NCBI GenBank assembly: GCA_036023115.1
Contig: JAYKKT010000040.1
Span: 5,367,001-5,431,000, forward strand
DNA from: Brasenia schreberi
Taxonomy: Eukaryota > Streptophyta > Magnoliopsida > Nymphaeales > Cabombaceae
Reading direction: 5' to 3'
Length of the DNA: 64,000 nucleotides
The translations under genes were made by a program, and so were the position numbers. Below are positions 38,572 through 48,118 of the stretch, piece by piece; the stretch's first letter is position 1; each line of letters starts with the position of its first letter. The notes under the pieces are model-generated. The model was not told the DNA's origin. It searched no databases and was given only the letters and a program-made list of their open reading frames with translations.

Positions 38572-38818
38572 GTACGTGAAAGCATTCATTTATGAAACTG
38601 TAGCTACTAGGGTTAGCACATGCTAGCTTTTGATTTTGTTTTTCTCGGATTTTACTGTTGCAGCTAGAATGTTAGAGCTGTACCAACTAGTAGCTAACCA
38701 TAGCATGAAATTGGCCGGACAATCATAATTGTCCTCTTTGATGGCATCGTCAACCAGCTAGCTAGCACAAAAGACCATTTCTTACTTCCATCTGATTAAA
38801 TACTTTTAAATTTCTACG

Positions 38819-39067
38819 TGTTATCTCCTAAACGAGAGAAACCACGAGAGGAGAAAGTATGACAATGTGAGAGTGGGTGCCTATAAAAAGGCAGTCATTT
38901 ACAAGGTGATAGAGATTTCACAGATATACAGAATATACAGAAAAACAGAGAAATACAGTCGTTTGAGAAAACCCTCGTGTGGAAACCTCGCGACATCAAC
39001 ATCCGCTGCGCTCACTGAATCTCCGACGACCCAGAAGACCGAAAGATAAGCGCCGAAATCCTCTTCA
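38819..39067 (+). repeat. Left LTR, U3-deleted
   Basis: It aligns with the right LTR from gagaggagaaag onward, including the cctataaaaaggc TATA region. It lacks about 124 bp at its start: tgtta is followed directly by tctcctaaacgag. The right LTR has gttac at both edges of the missing part, so a deletion between short repeats is likely. Confidence 0.85.
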
Positions 39068-39068
39068 G

Positions 39069-39081
39069 TGGTATCAGGGCC
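39069..39081 (+). other. Primer-binding site (initiator tRNA-Met)
   Basis: tggtatcagggcc, one base after the LTR end, matches the usual plant copia site complementary to the 3' end of tRNA-iMet (tggtatcagagc) with one change. Confidence 0.85.
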
Positions 39082-39160
39082 TAGTTCCCTGCAAAACAAA
39101 AACAGAAAGAAGAGGGTTAGAAAAAAAAAATTAAGAAAGAGAGAGAAGTCGGCGATCGGA

Positions 39161-39310
39161 CAGGGAAGTCAAAGGCAAGTCAGCGGAAAGCCCCAAAGGC
39201 AAAACCAAAGGCAAGCCGGTGAAAAGCCCCAAAGGCAAAACCAGAGGTAAGCCGGAAGAAAGCCCCAAAAAGGTAAAACAATGGCAAGCCGGAAAAAGCC
39301 CGAAGGTGAG
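39161..39310 (+). repeat. Tandem ~45-bp repeats in the copia leader
   Basis: Three to four imperfect units contain ggcaagccgg and aaagccccaaaggcaaaacc. They lie between the primer-binding site and gag. Open frames here are side effects of the repeat. Confidence 0.75.
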
Positions 39311-40058
39311 ACAGAAACAGCAAGCGACGAACAGCCAGCAACCGGCTGGAGTGCTTGGAAGAAGAAGAACACGACAGCCGACAGCCGACGGTCAGCCATC
39401 GGTCGAACCCCTCTCTCTCTCTCTGGAAAAATCCAGATCTGTAAAAGTTTTTTTTTTCGCTTTTATAGCGATATAAATAAATAAAAAAAAAAAACCGCGG
39501 CGGGAAAACCAGTGGTTTTTAAAACCGCCGCCGGTTTCAGAAAACCGCCTCAGGTTTTGAGAGAGAAAGACATAAATGCCCCCCATCATTTTCTGATTAT
39601 TACGAAATTACCATGGTAAAAGGATGTGTTTACCCCTTGGCCGTTTTTGAAAATTACAAAAATACCGAGGGTTGTTAATTTATGGTATTATCCAACTTGG
39701 TTTGGAAAATATATTTTCTGTCATTCAGTTAAAAGACAGGTTTACCTCTGTTCCTTTGAAAAATTACAGATTCACCTTAAGAGTTAAAATTACGATTTTA
39801 ATTCCGATCAGTTACAAATTTTACAAGAATACCAAATAGTGATTTTATGAGTTTGTCCTTGTGATTTTATAAAATACAAAAAGGAACAAATAAGTAAAAT
39901 TACAGATTTATCTTTTGGTATTCATTTAAGGGTTTAGAGACAGAAAAACCCTTAGGAAAATTATTAGTTTTTTCAATTCTGCATCAAGTTAACGTGTTTC
40001 TTGCCCTGTATTTCTTCTTTGTTTCCTTTAGAAAGAAAAAGACCGCTTGCTTAATATT
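39311..40058 (+). other. Rest of the copia leader
   Basis: Untranslated-looking sequence inside the element between the leader repeats and the recognisable start of gag. No separate gene is seen. Confidence 0.6.
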
Positions 40059-41482
40059 GAACTGGCAAAAACAGAAAAACTAAACGGTCTGAACTTCCAG
40101 ACATGGAAGAGAATAATCATGTTAGCTCTAACACTAGAAGGTGTAGAGTATGTGTTAAAAGAAACAGTGCGTCCTCCACCACCAGACACAAATCAACAAT
40201 AGTTAGAAATATATAAAACATTTCTAAAAGATGATGCCATAGCAAGAACTGTAATGTTAACTTATATGGAGGATGACCTAATTAGAGTCTTTGAAGAATC
40301 TGAGACTGCAAAAGAGTTGTTTGACTCGTTAACAGCTAAGTATGATACAACTACAAAGTTACATATGTAGTTACTACTACAAAAATACAACTACTTTAGA
40401 ATGAAAGAAGGAGAAAATGTAGTAGAACATGTGAATCATATGTTGGTAATGGCTAGGGATTTAGTCGTAGCAAAATCAGTCATCCCCGAACCAATGCAGA
40501 TATCAACTATACTGAACAGTCTACCTCCATAATTGAATATGGTCACCACTGCCTTAAGGTTAGGGCCAGAAATCAACATTTTGGAATTGCCCCTAAAGCT
40601 TGCAATTGAGCAAGAACACATGCTCAAAAACAAAAGGGAAAAACTGCTAGTAGTCTAGGATGAGTTGGCATCTAGCTCCAAATCCAATCAGAAAAAGAAA
40701 CCAAATAAAAAGTTTGGTAAGAATAACAAGAAAGGCGGTCAAGCTTTTAAGAAATCACAGGAAACCGCTTCCCGGATCAAGTGCTTCAATTGTGGAAAGA
40801 TGGGGCACTATAAGAGGGACTACCGCAACAATAAAGGAACCCACAGCGCGGACAATCGGAGAAGCAGGACATAATTTGTGTAATTTCAGAATGTCTATAC
40901 TTGGACTCCCAGTTACAGGTTGGTGGATAGACTCCAGAGCTAAAAGACACATCTCAAAAACCAAGGAATGAGTAATTGATCTAAAGGAATATCAACACGG
41001 AGAACATCGTGTGTACATGGGAAATAATATTTTTTCAGATGTTTTGGGTATTGGATCCTTTAGGATATTTGTACAAAGCAAACCAATTGTACTGACAGAT
41101 GTGTTAATTGTGCCATCTATAAGGCGTAATCTGGTCTCGGTCCCTGCCTCAGTAAAAAAAGGTTTTGAAGTTAGGTTTGTACTTAACAAGGTGACTCTGG
41201 AAAAACATGGGAGAATCTTGTTCTCAGGAGAATTTGATGTAAAACATGGACTGTTCAAGTTATCCGATAATGAAAGTCATCAATCTTCTATTTATATTGA
41301 AAGTGTCTTTTCTGTTGATGTGAATATGTGGCATAAACACCTAGGGCATATAAGTCTGGAAAAGTTGAGGAAATTATCCAACTTTGACTTATTACCCGGA
41401 TTTGAGGAAAAAACTTTCAACAAATGTGAAGCTTGCATAAAAGGAAAAATGACAAGAAAAGTCTTTCCAAAGAAAACAAAAA
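40059..41482 (+). repeat. Duplication unit A: gag, protease, pre-integrase (broken)
   Basis: Gag starts near ELAKTEKLNGLNFQTWKR. A zinc knuckle at about 40780-40830 reads CFNCGKMGHYKRDY, where the last Cys of the CCHC box is Tyr. The protease site reads WWIDSRAKRHIS, where DSG should be, so it is dead. Pre-integrase: WHKHLGHISLEKLRKL, then CEACIKGKMTRK. In-frame stops occur after DTNQQ, after KLHM, in SLPP and before DELASSS. The unit ends abruptly at 41482. Confidence 0.92.
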
Positions 41483-41505
41483 TGAGTTCTAGGATATGTG
41501 TATCC

Positions 41506-42929
41506 GAACTGGCAAAAACAGAAAAACTAAACGGTCTGAACTTCCAGACATGGAAGAGAATAATCATGTTAGCTCTAACACTAGAAGGTGTAGAGTATGT
41601 GTTAAAAGAAACAGTGCGTCCTCCACCACCAGACACAAATCAACAATAGTTAGAAATATATAAAACATTTCTAAAAGATGATACCATAGCAAGAACTGTA
41701 ATGTTAACTTATATGGAGGATGACCTAATTAGAGTCTTTGAAGAATCTGAGACTGCAAAAGAGTTGTTTGACTCGTTAACAGCTAAGTATGATACAACTA
41801 CAAAGTTACATATGTAGTTACTACTACAAAAATACAACTACTTTAGAATGAAAGAAGGAGAAAATGTAGTAGAACATGTGAATCATATGTTGGTAATGGC
41901 TAGGGATTTAGTCGTAGCAAAATCAGTCATCCCCGAACCAATGCAGATATCAACTATACTGAACAGTCTACCTCCATAATTGAATATGGTCACCACTGCC
42001 TTAAGGTTAGGGCCAGAAATCAACATTTTGGAATTGCCCCTAAAGCTTGCAATTGAGCAAGAACACATGCTCAAAAACAAAAGGGAAAAACTGCTAGTAG
42101 TCTAGGATGAGTTGGCATCTAGCTCCAAATCCAATCAGAAAAAGAAACCAAATAAAAAGTTTGGTAAGAATAACAAGAAAGGCGGTCAAGCTTTTAAGAA
42201 ATCACAGGAAACCGCTTCCCGGATCAAGTGCTTCAATTGTGGAAAGATGGGGCACTATAAGAGGGACTACCGCAACAATAAAGGAACCCACAGCGCGGAC
42301 AATCGGAGAAGCAGGACATAATTTGTGTAATTTCAGAATGTCTATACTTGGACTCCCAGTTACAGGTTGGTGGATAGACTCCAGAGCTAAAAGACACATC
42401 TCAAAAACCAAGGAATGAGTAATTGATCTAAAGGAATATCAACACGGAGAACATCGTGTGTACATGGGAAATAATATTTTTTCAGATGTTTTGGGTATTG
42501 GATCCTTTAGGATATTTGTACAAAGCAAACCAATTGTACTGACAGATGTGTTAATTGTGCCATCTATAAGGCGTAATCTGGTCTCGGTCCCTGCCTCAGT
42601 AAAAAAAGGTTTTGAAGTTAGGTTTGTACTTAACAAGGTGACTCTGGAAAAACATGGGAGAATCTTGTTCTCAGGAGAATTTGATGTAAAACATGGACTG
42701 TTCAAGTTATCCGATAATGAAAGTCATCAATCTTCTATTTATATTGAAAGTGTCTTTTCTGTTGATGTGAATATGTGGCATAAACACCTAGGGCATATAA
42801 GTCTGGAAAAGTTGAGGAAATTATCCAACTTTGACTTATTACCCGGATTTGAGGAAAAAACTTTCAACAAATGTGAAGCTTGCATAAAAGGAAAAATGAC
42901 AAGAAAAGTCTTTCCAAAGAAAACAAAAA
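41506..42929 (+). repeat. Duplication unit B: second copy of gag to pre-integrase
   Basis: The same 1424 bases as unit A shifted by 1447, joined through 23 bases of filler (41483-41505). The copies share every stop codon. I noticed one base difference (gatgatgcc against gatgatacc, 40230s against 41680s). This copy continues into integrase, so it is the original 3' junction. Confidence 0.93.
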
Positions 42930-45334
42930 GGGCAACAACCCTGTTAGAGATTATTCACACAGATTTATGTAGACCTTTCAGAGTAAAGACACATCAAGAA
43001 AAGGGTTACTTTATAACCTTTATCGATGATTACTCTAGATATATGTATCTATATTTTTTAGCACATAAATCAGAGGCACTTGAAGCATTTAAAGAATATA
43101 AACAAGAAGTGGAAAATCAATTGGGGCATACTATCAAAGTCTTGAGATCAGACAAAGGAGGTGAGTATACCTCAGCAGAATTTTTAGAATTTTATAAAGA
43201 CTTTGGTATTACTAAACAAAATACAATGCCTAGAACACCTCAACAAAATGGTGTAGCTGAAAGATATAATAGAACCTTGTTGAATATGACAAGGTCTATG
43301 ATTATTGATGTCTCTCTATCAAGGGTCTTTTAGGGAGAAGCGGTAAGTACAGCTATTTACGTGCTCAACACAGTACCATGTAAAGCTGTGTTCACTACAC
43401 CATATGAGATGTGGTTTGGGAGAAAACCCAACCTAGGTCATCTCAAGAGATGGGGATCAATTGCACATGTCAAGATCCTTGAACAGTCTAGAGATAAACT
43501 AGACAGGAGGTCCTTGAGGTGTATATTCATTGAAAGCAGGGATGTTGAATTCTTAGAAGATTCTAAGAATGACATCCTGAAAAACAATGAAGAGTATGTT
43601 GATGATTTGGTAGATTTTGACCAATCATCTTTTGAGCCCATAGAAAAACTTCCTGAAACTATCGATACCTTAATTGGACATAAGAAGTCAAGAGTCACTC
43701 CATCCTATTTAAAGGATTATCACGCTTATCTCTTAGAAGAAATGTGTAATTCGGTAGATTTAGATGAATTGACTGATAACTTGACTTATCAGCAAGCAAT
43801 GAATTCATCAAAAGCAACAGACTGGGAGAAAGCCATGGATGAGGAAATTGAATCCACTGAGAAAAATCAAGTTTGGGAATTGGCTGATTTGCCAAAAGGA
43901 AGAAAAGCTATAGGCTGTAAATGGGTTTTGAAAAAGAAATATAAAGTCGATGGTACAATTGACAAGTTTAAAGCGAGGTTGGTTGCAAAGGATTTTTCGC
44001 AAAAGGAATGGATAGATTATGTTGAGACATATTCCCCAGTTGTGAAATTTGCATCCATACGTATAATCCTGACAATATCTGCATACTATGATTTGAATTT
44101 ACATCAGTTAGATGTAAAGTCCCCCTTTCTAAATGGTGATTTAGAAGAAATCATATACATGCAGCAACCCGAAGGATTTGTGATTGAAGGCCAAGAAGAT
44201 AAAGTCTATAGGTTGAAAAAATCCCTATATGGCCTAAAATAGTCGCCTCGCCAATGGTATTTGACTTTTTAAAATGTCATTATAGAACTTGGGTTTGTGG
44301 CTAACAAACTTGATCACTGTGTTTATGTTTGGAACAGTGGGAGCCACTTTGTCATCTTATCTTTGTATGTTGATGACATATTGTTGACTGGAAATGACAA
44401 TGAAATGATTGTCAAAACCAAGTCATGGTTGAACTCCAAGTTTGAAATGAAAGATATGGAAGAAGCATCCTATATCTTGGGTATAAAGATCTCTCGAGAT
44501 AGAGGATCTAGACTCTTATGCTTGAGCCAAGAGAGGTATATAGACTATATCCTCAAGAAGTTCAAAATGGGTGAATGCAAGTCTGCAGATACACCTGTTG
44601 CAAAAGGGGTGAAACTAAGTAAGGCTGATTGTCCCGGTGAAGGAGACGATAAGCCTAATATTCCTTATGCTCAAGCTGTTGGCAGCTTAATGTATGCTAT
44701 GTTGTGTACAAGACCTGATATCAGCTTTGCTGTTGGTCTTGTCAGTAGATATCAAGGTAATCCAGGTTGGCAGCATTGGATAGCTGTAAAAAGGATTCTA
44801 AGATATCTGAAAGGAACAAAGGACTTGAAACTATGTTTTCAAGCAAATGAACTAGAAGTGGTAGGATACTCAAACGCTGACTTTGCTAGGGGCAAAGATG
44901 ATAACAAATCAACCTTAGAACAAATATTCTTATTTGGAGGTGGTGTTGTTTCTTGGGCATGTAAAAAACAAGGCTGTGTAGCGTTGCATATACAGGAAGC
45001 TGAGTATATTGCTTGTTGTATGGCTGCAACAAGTGTTGTCTGGATAAGCCGCTTCATACGTGATTTGAAGCTGGAAATAACAGATGAGTCGGTGGTTATC
45101 TATTGCGATAACAATGCAGCAATTACTCTTATTAAGAGTGGAGCAGATTGCTCAAAAAGCAAGCATATAATGATAAAATACCACTATATTTATGATATGG
45201 TTATGAGAAAGAAAATATCCATCTCATACATGCCAACAGAAGACATGTTGGCAGACCCCTTAACCAAAGGCATAATGAAAGAACTTTTCTCAAAACATGT
45301 TAGAAACATGGGTTTGAGATATGTTGTTGTATAG
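42458..45334 (+). pseudogene. copia pol: integrase, reverse transcriptase, RNase H
   Basis: Integrase has HTDLC, RSDKGGEY and NGVAERYNR, the D, D and E of the catalytic triad, and stops after SLSRVF. The next frame starts near 43361 and covers the integrase C-terminus and reverse transcriptase (WVLKKKYKVDGTIDKFKARL, LDVKSPFLNGDLEE) to a stop after KSLYGLK (44240). The third frame, from 44297, carries the catalytic YVDDILLTG and RNase H. The RNase H start GYSNADFARG has Asn where an acidic Asp is usual. The last residues are LRYVVV. Two stops and the RNase H change make a working product unlikely. Confidence 0.92.
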
Positions 45335-45484
45335 GTAAATAATCATACAATGGGTGATTTGTTGTGTAGGAAAATAACCACACAACAGGTTCTGATTGCA
45401 ATAGTAATCAGGAATCGACATAACTAGTGAAAACCCTGGAAAAGTGGGAGGAAAACCAGTATGTCGATAACTTGGCTCGAATGG

Positions 45485-45496
45485 CCAAGTGGGAGA
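45485..45496 (+). other. Polypurine tract
   Basis: ccaagtgggaga directly abuts the right LTR start tgttacaatg, the expected priming site for plus-strand synthesis. Confidence 0.8.
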
Positions 45497-45869
45497 TGTT
45501 ACAATGAAATGACTATTCTCGGCTCGGGTAACGGCTGGACTGGTCATCCAACCGTTACTTGAAGAGAGGCCGGATAAGTAACGGATAACAGTTACCGAAA
45601 AATCCTGTAACGGACATCCGTTACCTCTCCCAGACGAGGAAAGCCACGAGAGGAGAAAGCCAGACGACGGGGGAGCGGGTGCCTATAAAAAGGCAGTCAT
45701 TTACAAGGTGATAGAGATTTTACAGATGTACAGAATACACAGAAAAACTGAGAAATACAGTCGTCTAAGAAAACCCTCGTGTGGAAACCTCGTGACATCA
45801 ACATCCGTTGTGCTCACTGAATCTTCGACGACCCAAAAGACCGAAAGGTAAGCGCCGAAATTCCCTTCG
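45497..45869 (+). repeat. Right LTR of the copia element
   Basis: 373 bp beginning TGTTACAATG. U3 carries six gtaacgg/ccgttac-type motifs in both orientations (45528, 45552, 45578, 45591, 45607, 45618), then a TATA region cctataaaaaggc at about 45680. The end reads cccttcg where the left LTR has ctcttca. Confidence 0.88.
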
Positions 45870-46021
45870 TTACCATGTCAACGAGAGAGAAAGAGAGAGA
45901 GAGAGGGGGAGAGAGATGTTCATGACAAGCATTCTTAATGATTGTGTTTCTGTGCAAAACCAGGGGAAATGACATGCCAAAACTAATAAATTTCTGCAAT
46001 CGACAATTAATTTGGATGCAG

Positions 46022-46213
46022 GTAAGTCAAGATTGCAAGGACTCGTGGGTGTAGATGGAAAACTTGCAGCGAAGATTATCCGAAGGTAGAACGCACTTGT
46101 ATATACCGTGATCGTCAGAGAAGGATCTACTGTGAGGCGATTATAATTGCAAGAGGGTTCGTGTAGACAGCAGCAGCACCGGAACTGTGATTAGAACTCC
46201 TATCATAGGGTAA
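46022..46213 (+). pseudogene. Potato inhibitor I pseudogene 1, exon 2
   Basis: After an acceptor (ggatgcag) the frame reads GKSRLQGLVGVDGKLAAKII, like the intact genes, then RR followed by TAG where they have CAG or GAG. A +1 shift near 46130 moves the rest to another frame, where DYNCKRVRVDSSSTGTV and TPIIG-stop are clear. So there is one nonsense change and one frameshift. Exon 1 is split off by the copia insertion. Confidence 0.85.
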
Positions 46214-46492
46214 ATGTTGCGACATATTATTAAATAAATAAGATCGATGGGCATCTACGGATCCATACTGTACATAACTGTGTTCAATGACCAAATTAAT
46301 AATCTTGCCCGTGATATGGTTATCTTTAAATTGTCGGCGCGAGGCCTTGCTGCAGATCTCTCTCTCTTCATTTTTATATATAGAAACTGTTCACACGAGA
46401 ATGAAGCTGTACAGTCAACGTTCAAAAAGGGCGGAAAGACGAGTCCAAATTTGTTTTCCCGATAAAACTGGATAAGATCATGAAGCCAAGCC

Positions 46493-46498
46493 TATAAA
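46493..46498 (+). promoter_or_regulatory. TATA box of the inhibitor gene at 46547
   Basis: TATAAA within cctataaatcccc, 54 bases before the start codon. The gene at 58073 has tctataaattaccc at a similar distance (58028). Confidence 0.65.
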
Positions 46499-46546
46499 TC
46501 CCCCATTAGAGGCTACTTGCTAGCTTTGTACGAGGGAGTTGCTACA

Positions 46547-47055
46547 ATGAGCGGAAGCAGGATGAGGGCGTCTGTTGTGGTGATGATACTCGTCATCTTC
46601 TGCGTTGCTTCCTCTTGCATAGCACAGGGTTGCAAAGGTACGAATATATCTTGCTAGCTAGCAAGCAATGTTTCATACATCATACCATCAAAGTGGCTGC
46701 ATATTATCATATATTCCTCTTTCATGCTTGTAATCTTGCATTATCGATTCAGCTTTAGAACTATAACACGAGATTCGTCATTTTCCGTTTAATTTTCCAC
46801 ATAAATTAACTAAACGGCCTCACATTACACAGCAATGAACGATCAAATTTGATTGCAGGTAAGAGTAGATGGCCGGAACTGGTGGGCTTAGACGGAAAGG
46901 TTGCTGCAAGGATTATCGAGAGGCAGAACCCACTTGTACATGCTATAGTTCTGCTGGAGGGATCAGCCACCACAAGGGATTTTCGATGCGACCGTGTTTG
47001 GGTTTTCGTTAGTAAAACCGATGGAACCGTTGTTCAAACTCCCATCATAACTTAG
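46547..47055 (+). CDS. Potato inhibitor I family serine protease inhibitor (P1 Arg)
   Basis: Two exons, 46547-46637 and 46859-47055, give a 95-residue secreted inhibitor. Exon 1 encodes a signal peptide (core VVVMILVIFCVASSC, likely cut after CIA). Exon 2 is the inhibitor domain: SRWPELVGLDGKVAARIIE, QNPLVHAIVL, then the binding loop EGSATTRDFRCDRVWVFV and the end TPIIT. Aligned on the RxxRV core to eglin/potato inhibitor I, the reactive bond falls at Arg-Asp, so a trypsin-like target is expected. The intron is phase 1 and starts gtacgaa. Such proteins block serine proteases of insects and microbes and are often wound-induced; an AGTCAAC box (46414) and a TATA box lie upstream. Family firm, target inferred. 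Confidence 0.92.
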
Positions 47056-47439
47056 AAATGTATGCAGCAATCTTCCCTCAATAAATAAGATTGATGAGCA
47101 TCTATTATGCATCCATGGTTCCGATTATATCCTGTTAAATGATAGTATGGTTGTCATTCTCGCTCTACCCATATCCACTTGAATTATTGGATATGCATTT
47201 ATATATCTAATTAATAAATGAAAACTCCGACCAACACACACATGCATATGTTATATAATACGAAAGTGGAGGTGCCAAGAAATTTTGTTGGTGCCGAAAT
47301 TTTTATTAAAAAAAAACATCCAACATGTCGGTCTTATGAATATGCGTACCCAATCATTGCACAAAGAATCTATCGTCTTTTTTTCGACTTTAAGGGGACG
47401 TGAGATATATAATTCTTTTAGCGAAACTCTCGTCCACTA
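47056..47439. other. 3' flank of the inhibitor gene, nothing recognised
   Basis: It contains aataaataag soon after the stop (about 47080), a possible polyadenylation signal. No gene is seen in the remainder. Confidence 0.5.
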
Positions 47440-47700
47440 TCATGCGAATCCGCCTCTCGTGTCAGTCGTCAAGTTTGACCCGTAAACCGGCTCGAGATCC
47501 GGCACCACCGTGAACAGCTGCGCACCACCGTCGCGACGCTTTTCATGTGGAGAGACGCCGTACTGGAACACCGTGAAGGATCCTCCGGAAATAGCCGCCA
47601 GTTTACACTGGGATCCTCCAGCCGGAGCTACCTCTCCGGCCAATCTTTTCGACACAACGACTCCGTCCCCCCTATAGCGTATGGATGGCACCATCACCAC
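47440..47700 (-). other. Unidentified coding-like fragment
   Basis: An 86-codon minus-strand frame with GC-rich, protein-like sequence (GSFTVFQYGVSPHEKRRD, then LFTVVPDLEPVYGSNLTTD). I do not recognise the family. Part of it (cgtcaagtttg, cgtaaaccggctc) recurs in the same orientation at 56255-56285, upstream of another inhibitor gene. It may be a pseudogene fragment carried along when the cluster duplicated. Confidence 0.4.
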
Positions 47701-47999
47701 AGTCCCCTTTTTTCACCGGCATGATGTCGCCCTCTACCACTTGCATGTATCACACGGTTATGAGTTGCATCGATCAGAAAACAAGCGTTCTGAGATTAAT
47801 TGTGTTTCTTCGAATGTCCATTGCGTTATCCTCAACAAAATTCTACAGTAACCCTGTCTTTTGTTTCTTCGAATGTCGATTTTTTGGCGTCTCGGAGGTC
47901 GCGGGCATATGAAATCGGTAGACTCAGCACCTTTCTGCCACTAAAAAGTCTTAAGTGCCACCAAAAAGGTTGGCTATATATGATCTGTTTTTTTTGTTA
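47701..47999. other. Intergenic, nothing recognised
   Basis: Short frames only. A phrase gtttcttcgaatgtc is repeated at 47805 and 47860, suggesting a small local duplication. Confidence 0.45.
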
Positions 48000-48118
48000 C
48001 AAAGGGAGGCTGATGCCTAACAGGCGCACCTGCTGAGAGTCGAACTCCTCACAAGCAGCGAGTGCATCAGAGCTTACTGTCAGTTGAGCTAAAGCTCTAG
48101 GTGTATGAGTACGGTATG
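48000..48118 (-). mobile_element. tRNA-derived SINE, copy B
   Basis: On the minus strand: agctttagctcaactgacag (A-box-like), gaggagttcgactctc (B-box-like), gttaggcatcagcc and a poly-A tail. Same family as 36979 and 54903. Confidence 0.7.

Larger units (their letters stand above)
38819..45869 (+). mobile_element. Ty1/copia LTR retrotransposon, inactive
   Basis: Order: LTR, primer-binding site, leader, gag, protease, integrase, reverse transcriptase, RNase H, purine tract, LTR, the Ty1/copia order with integrase before reverse transcriptase. In-frame stops in gag and before and after integrase inactivate it. The left LTR is 249 bp and the right 373 bp. Gag to pre-integrase is tandemly duplicated. 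Target repeats are not clear (ctacg against ttacc). It sits in the intron of an inhibitor pseudogene, which dates the insertion after that gene's birth. Confidence 0.93.

Noticed and set aside
39068..39484. Several overlapping basic open frames with KSPKGKTR-like repeats
   Set aside because: They follow the 45-bp leader repeats of the copia element and differ by frame; no conserved protein is seen.
38814..45874. 5-bp TSD of the copia element (ctacg / ttacc)
   Set aside because: Only three of five bases agree and the right LTR end is mutated, so I do not claim it.
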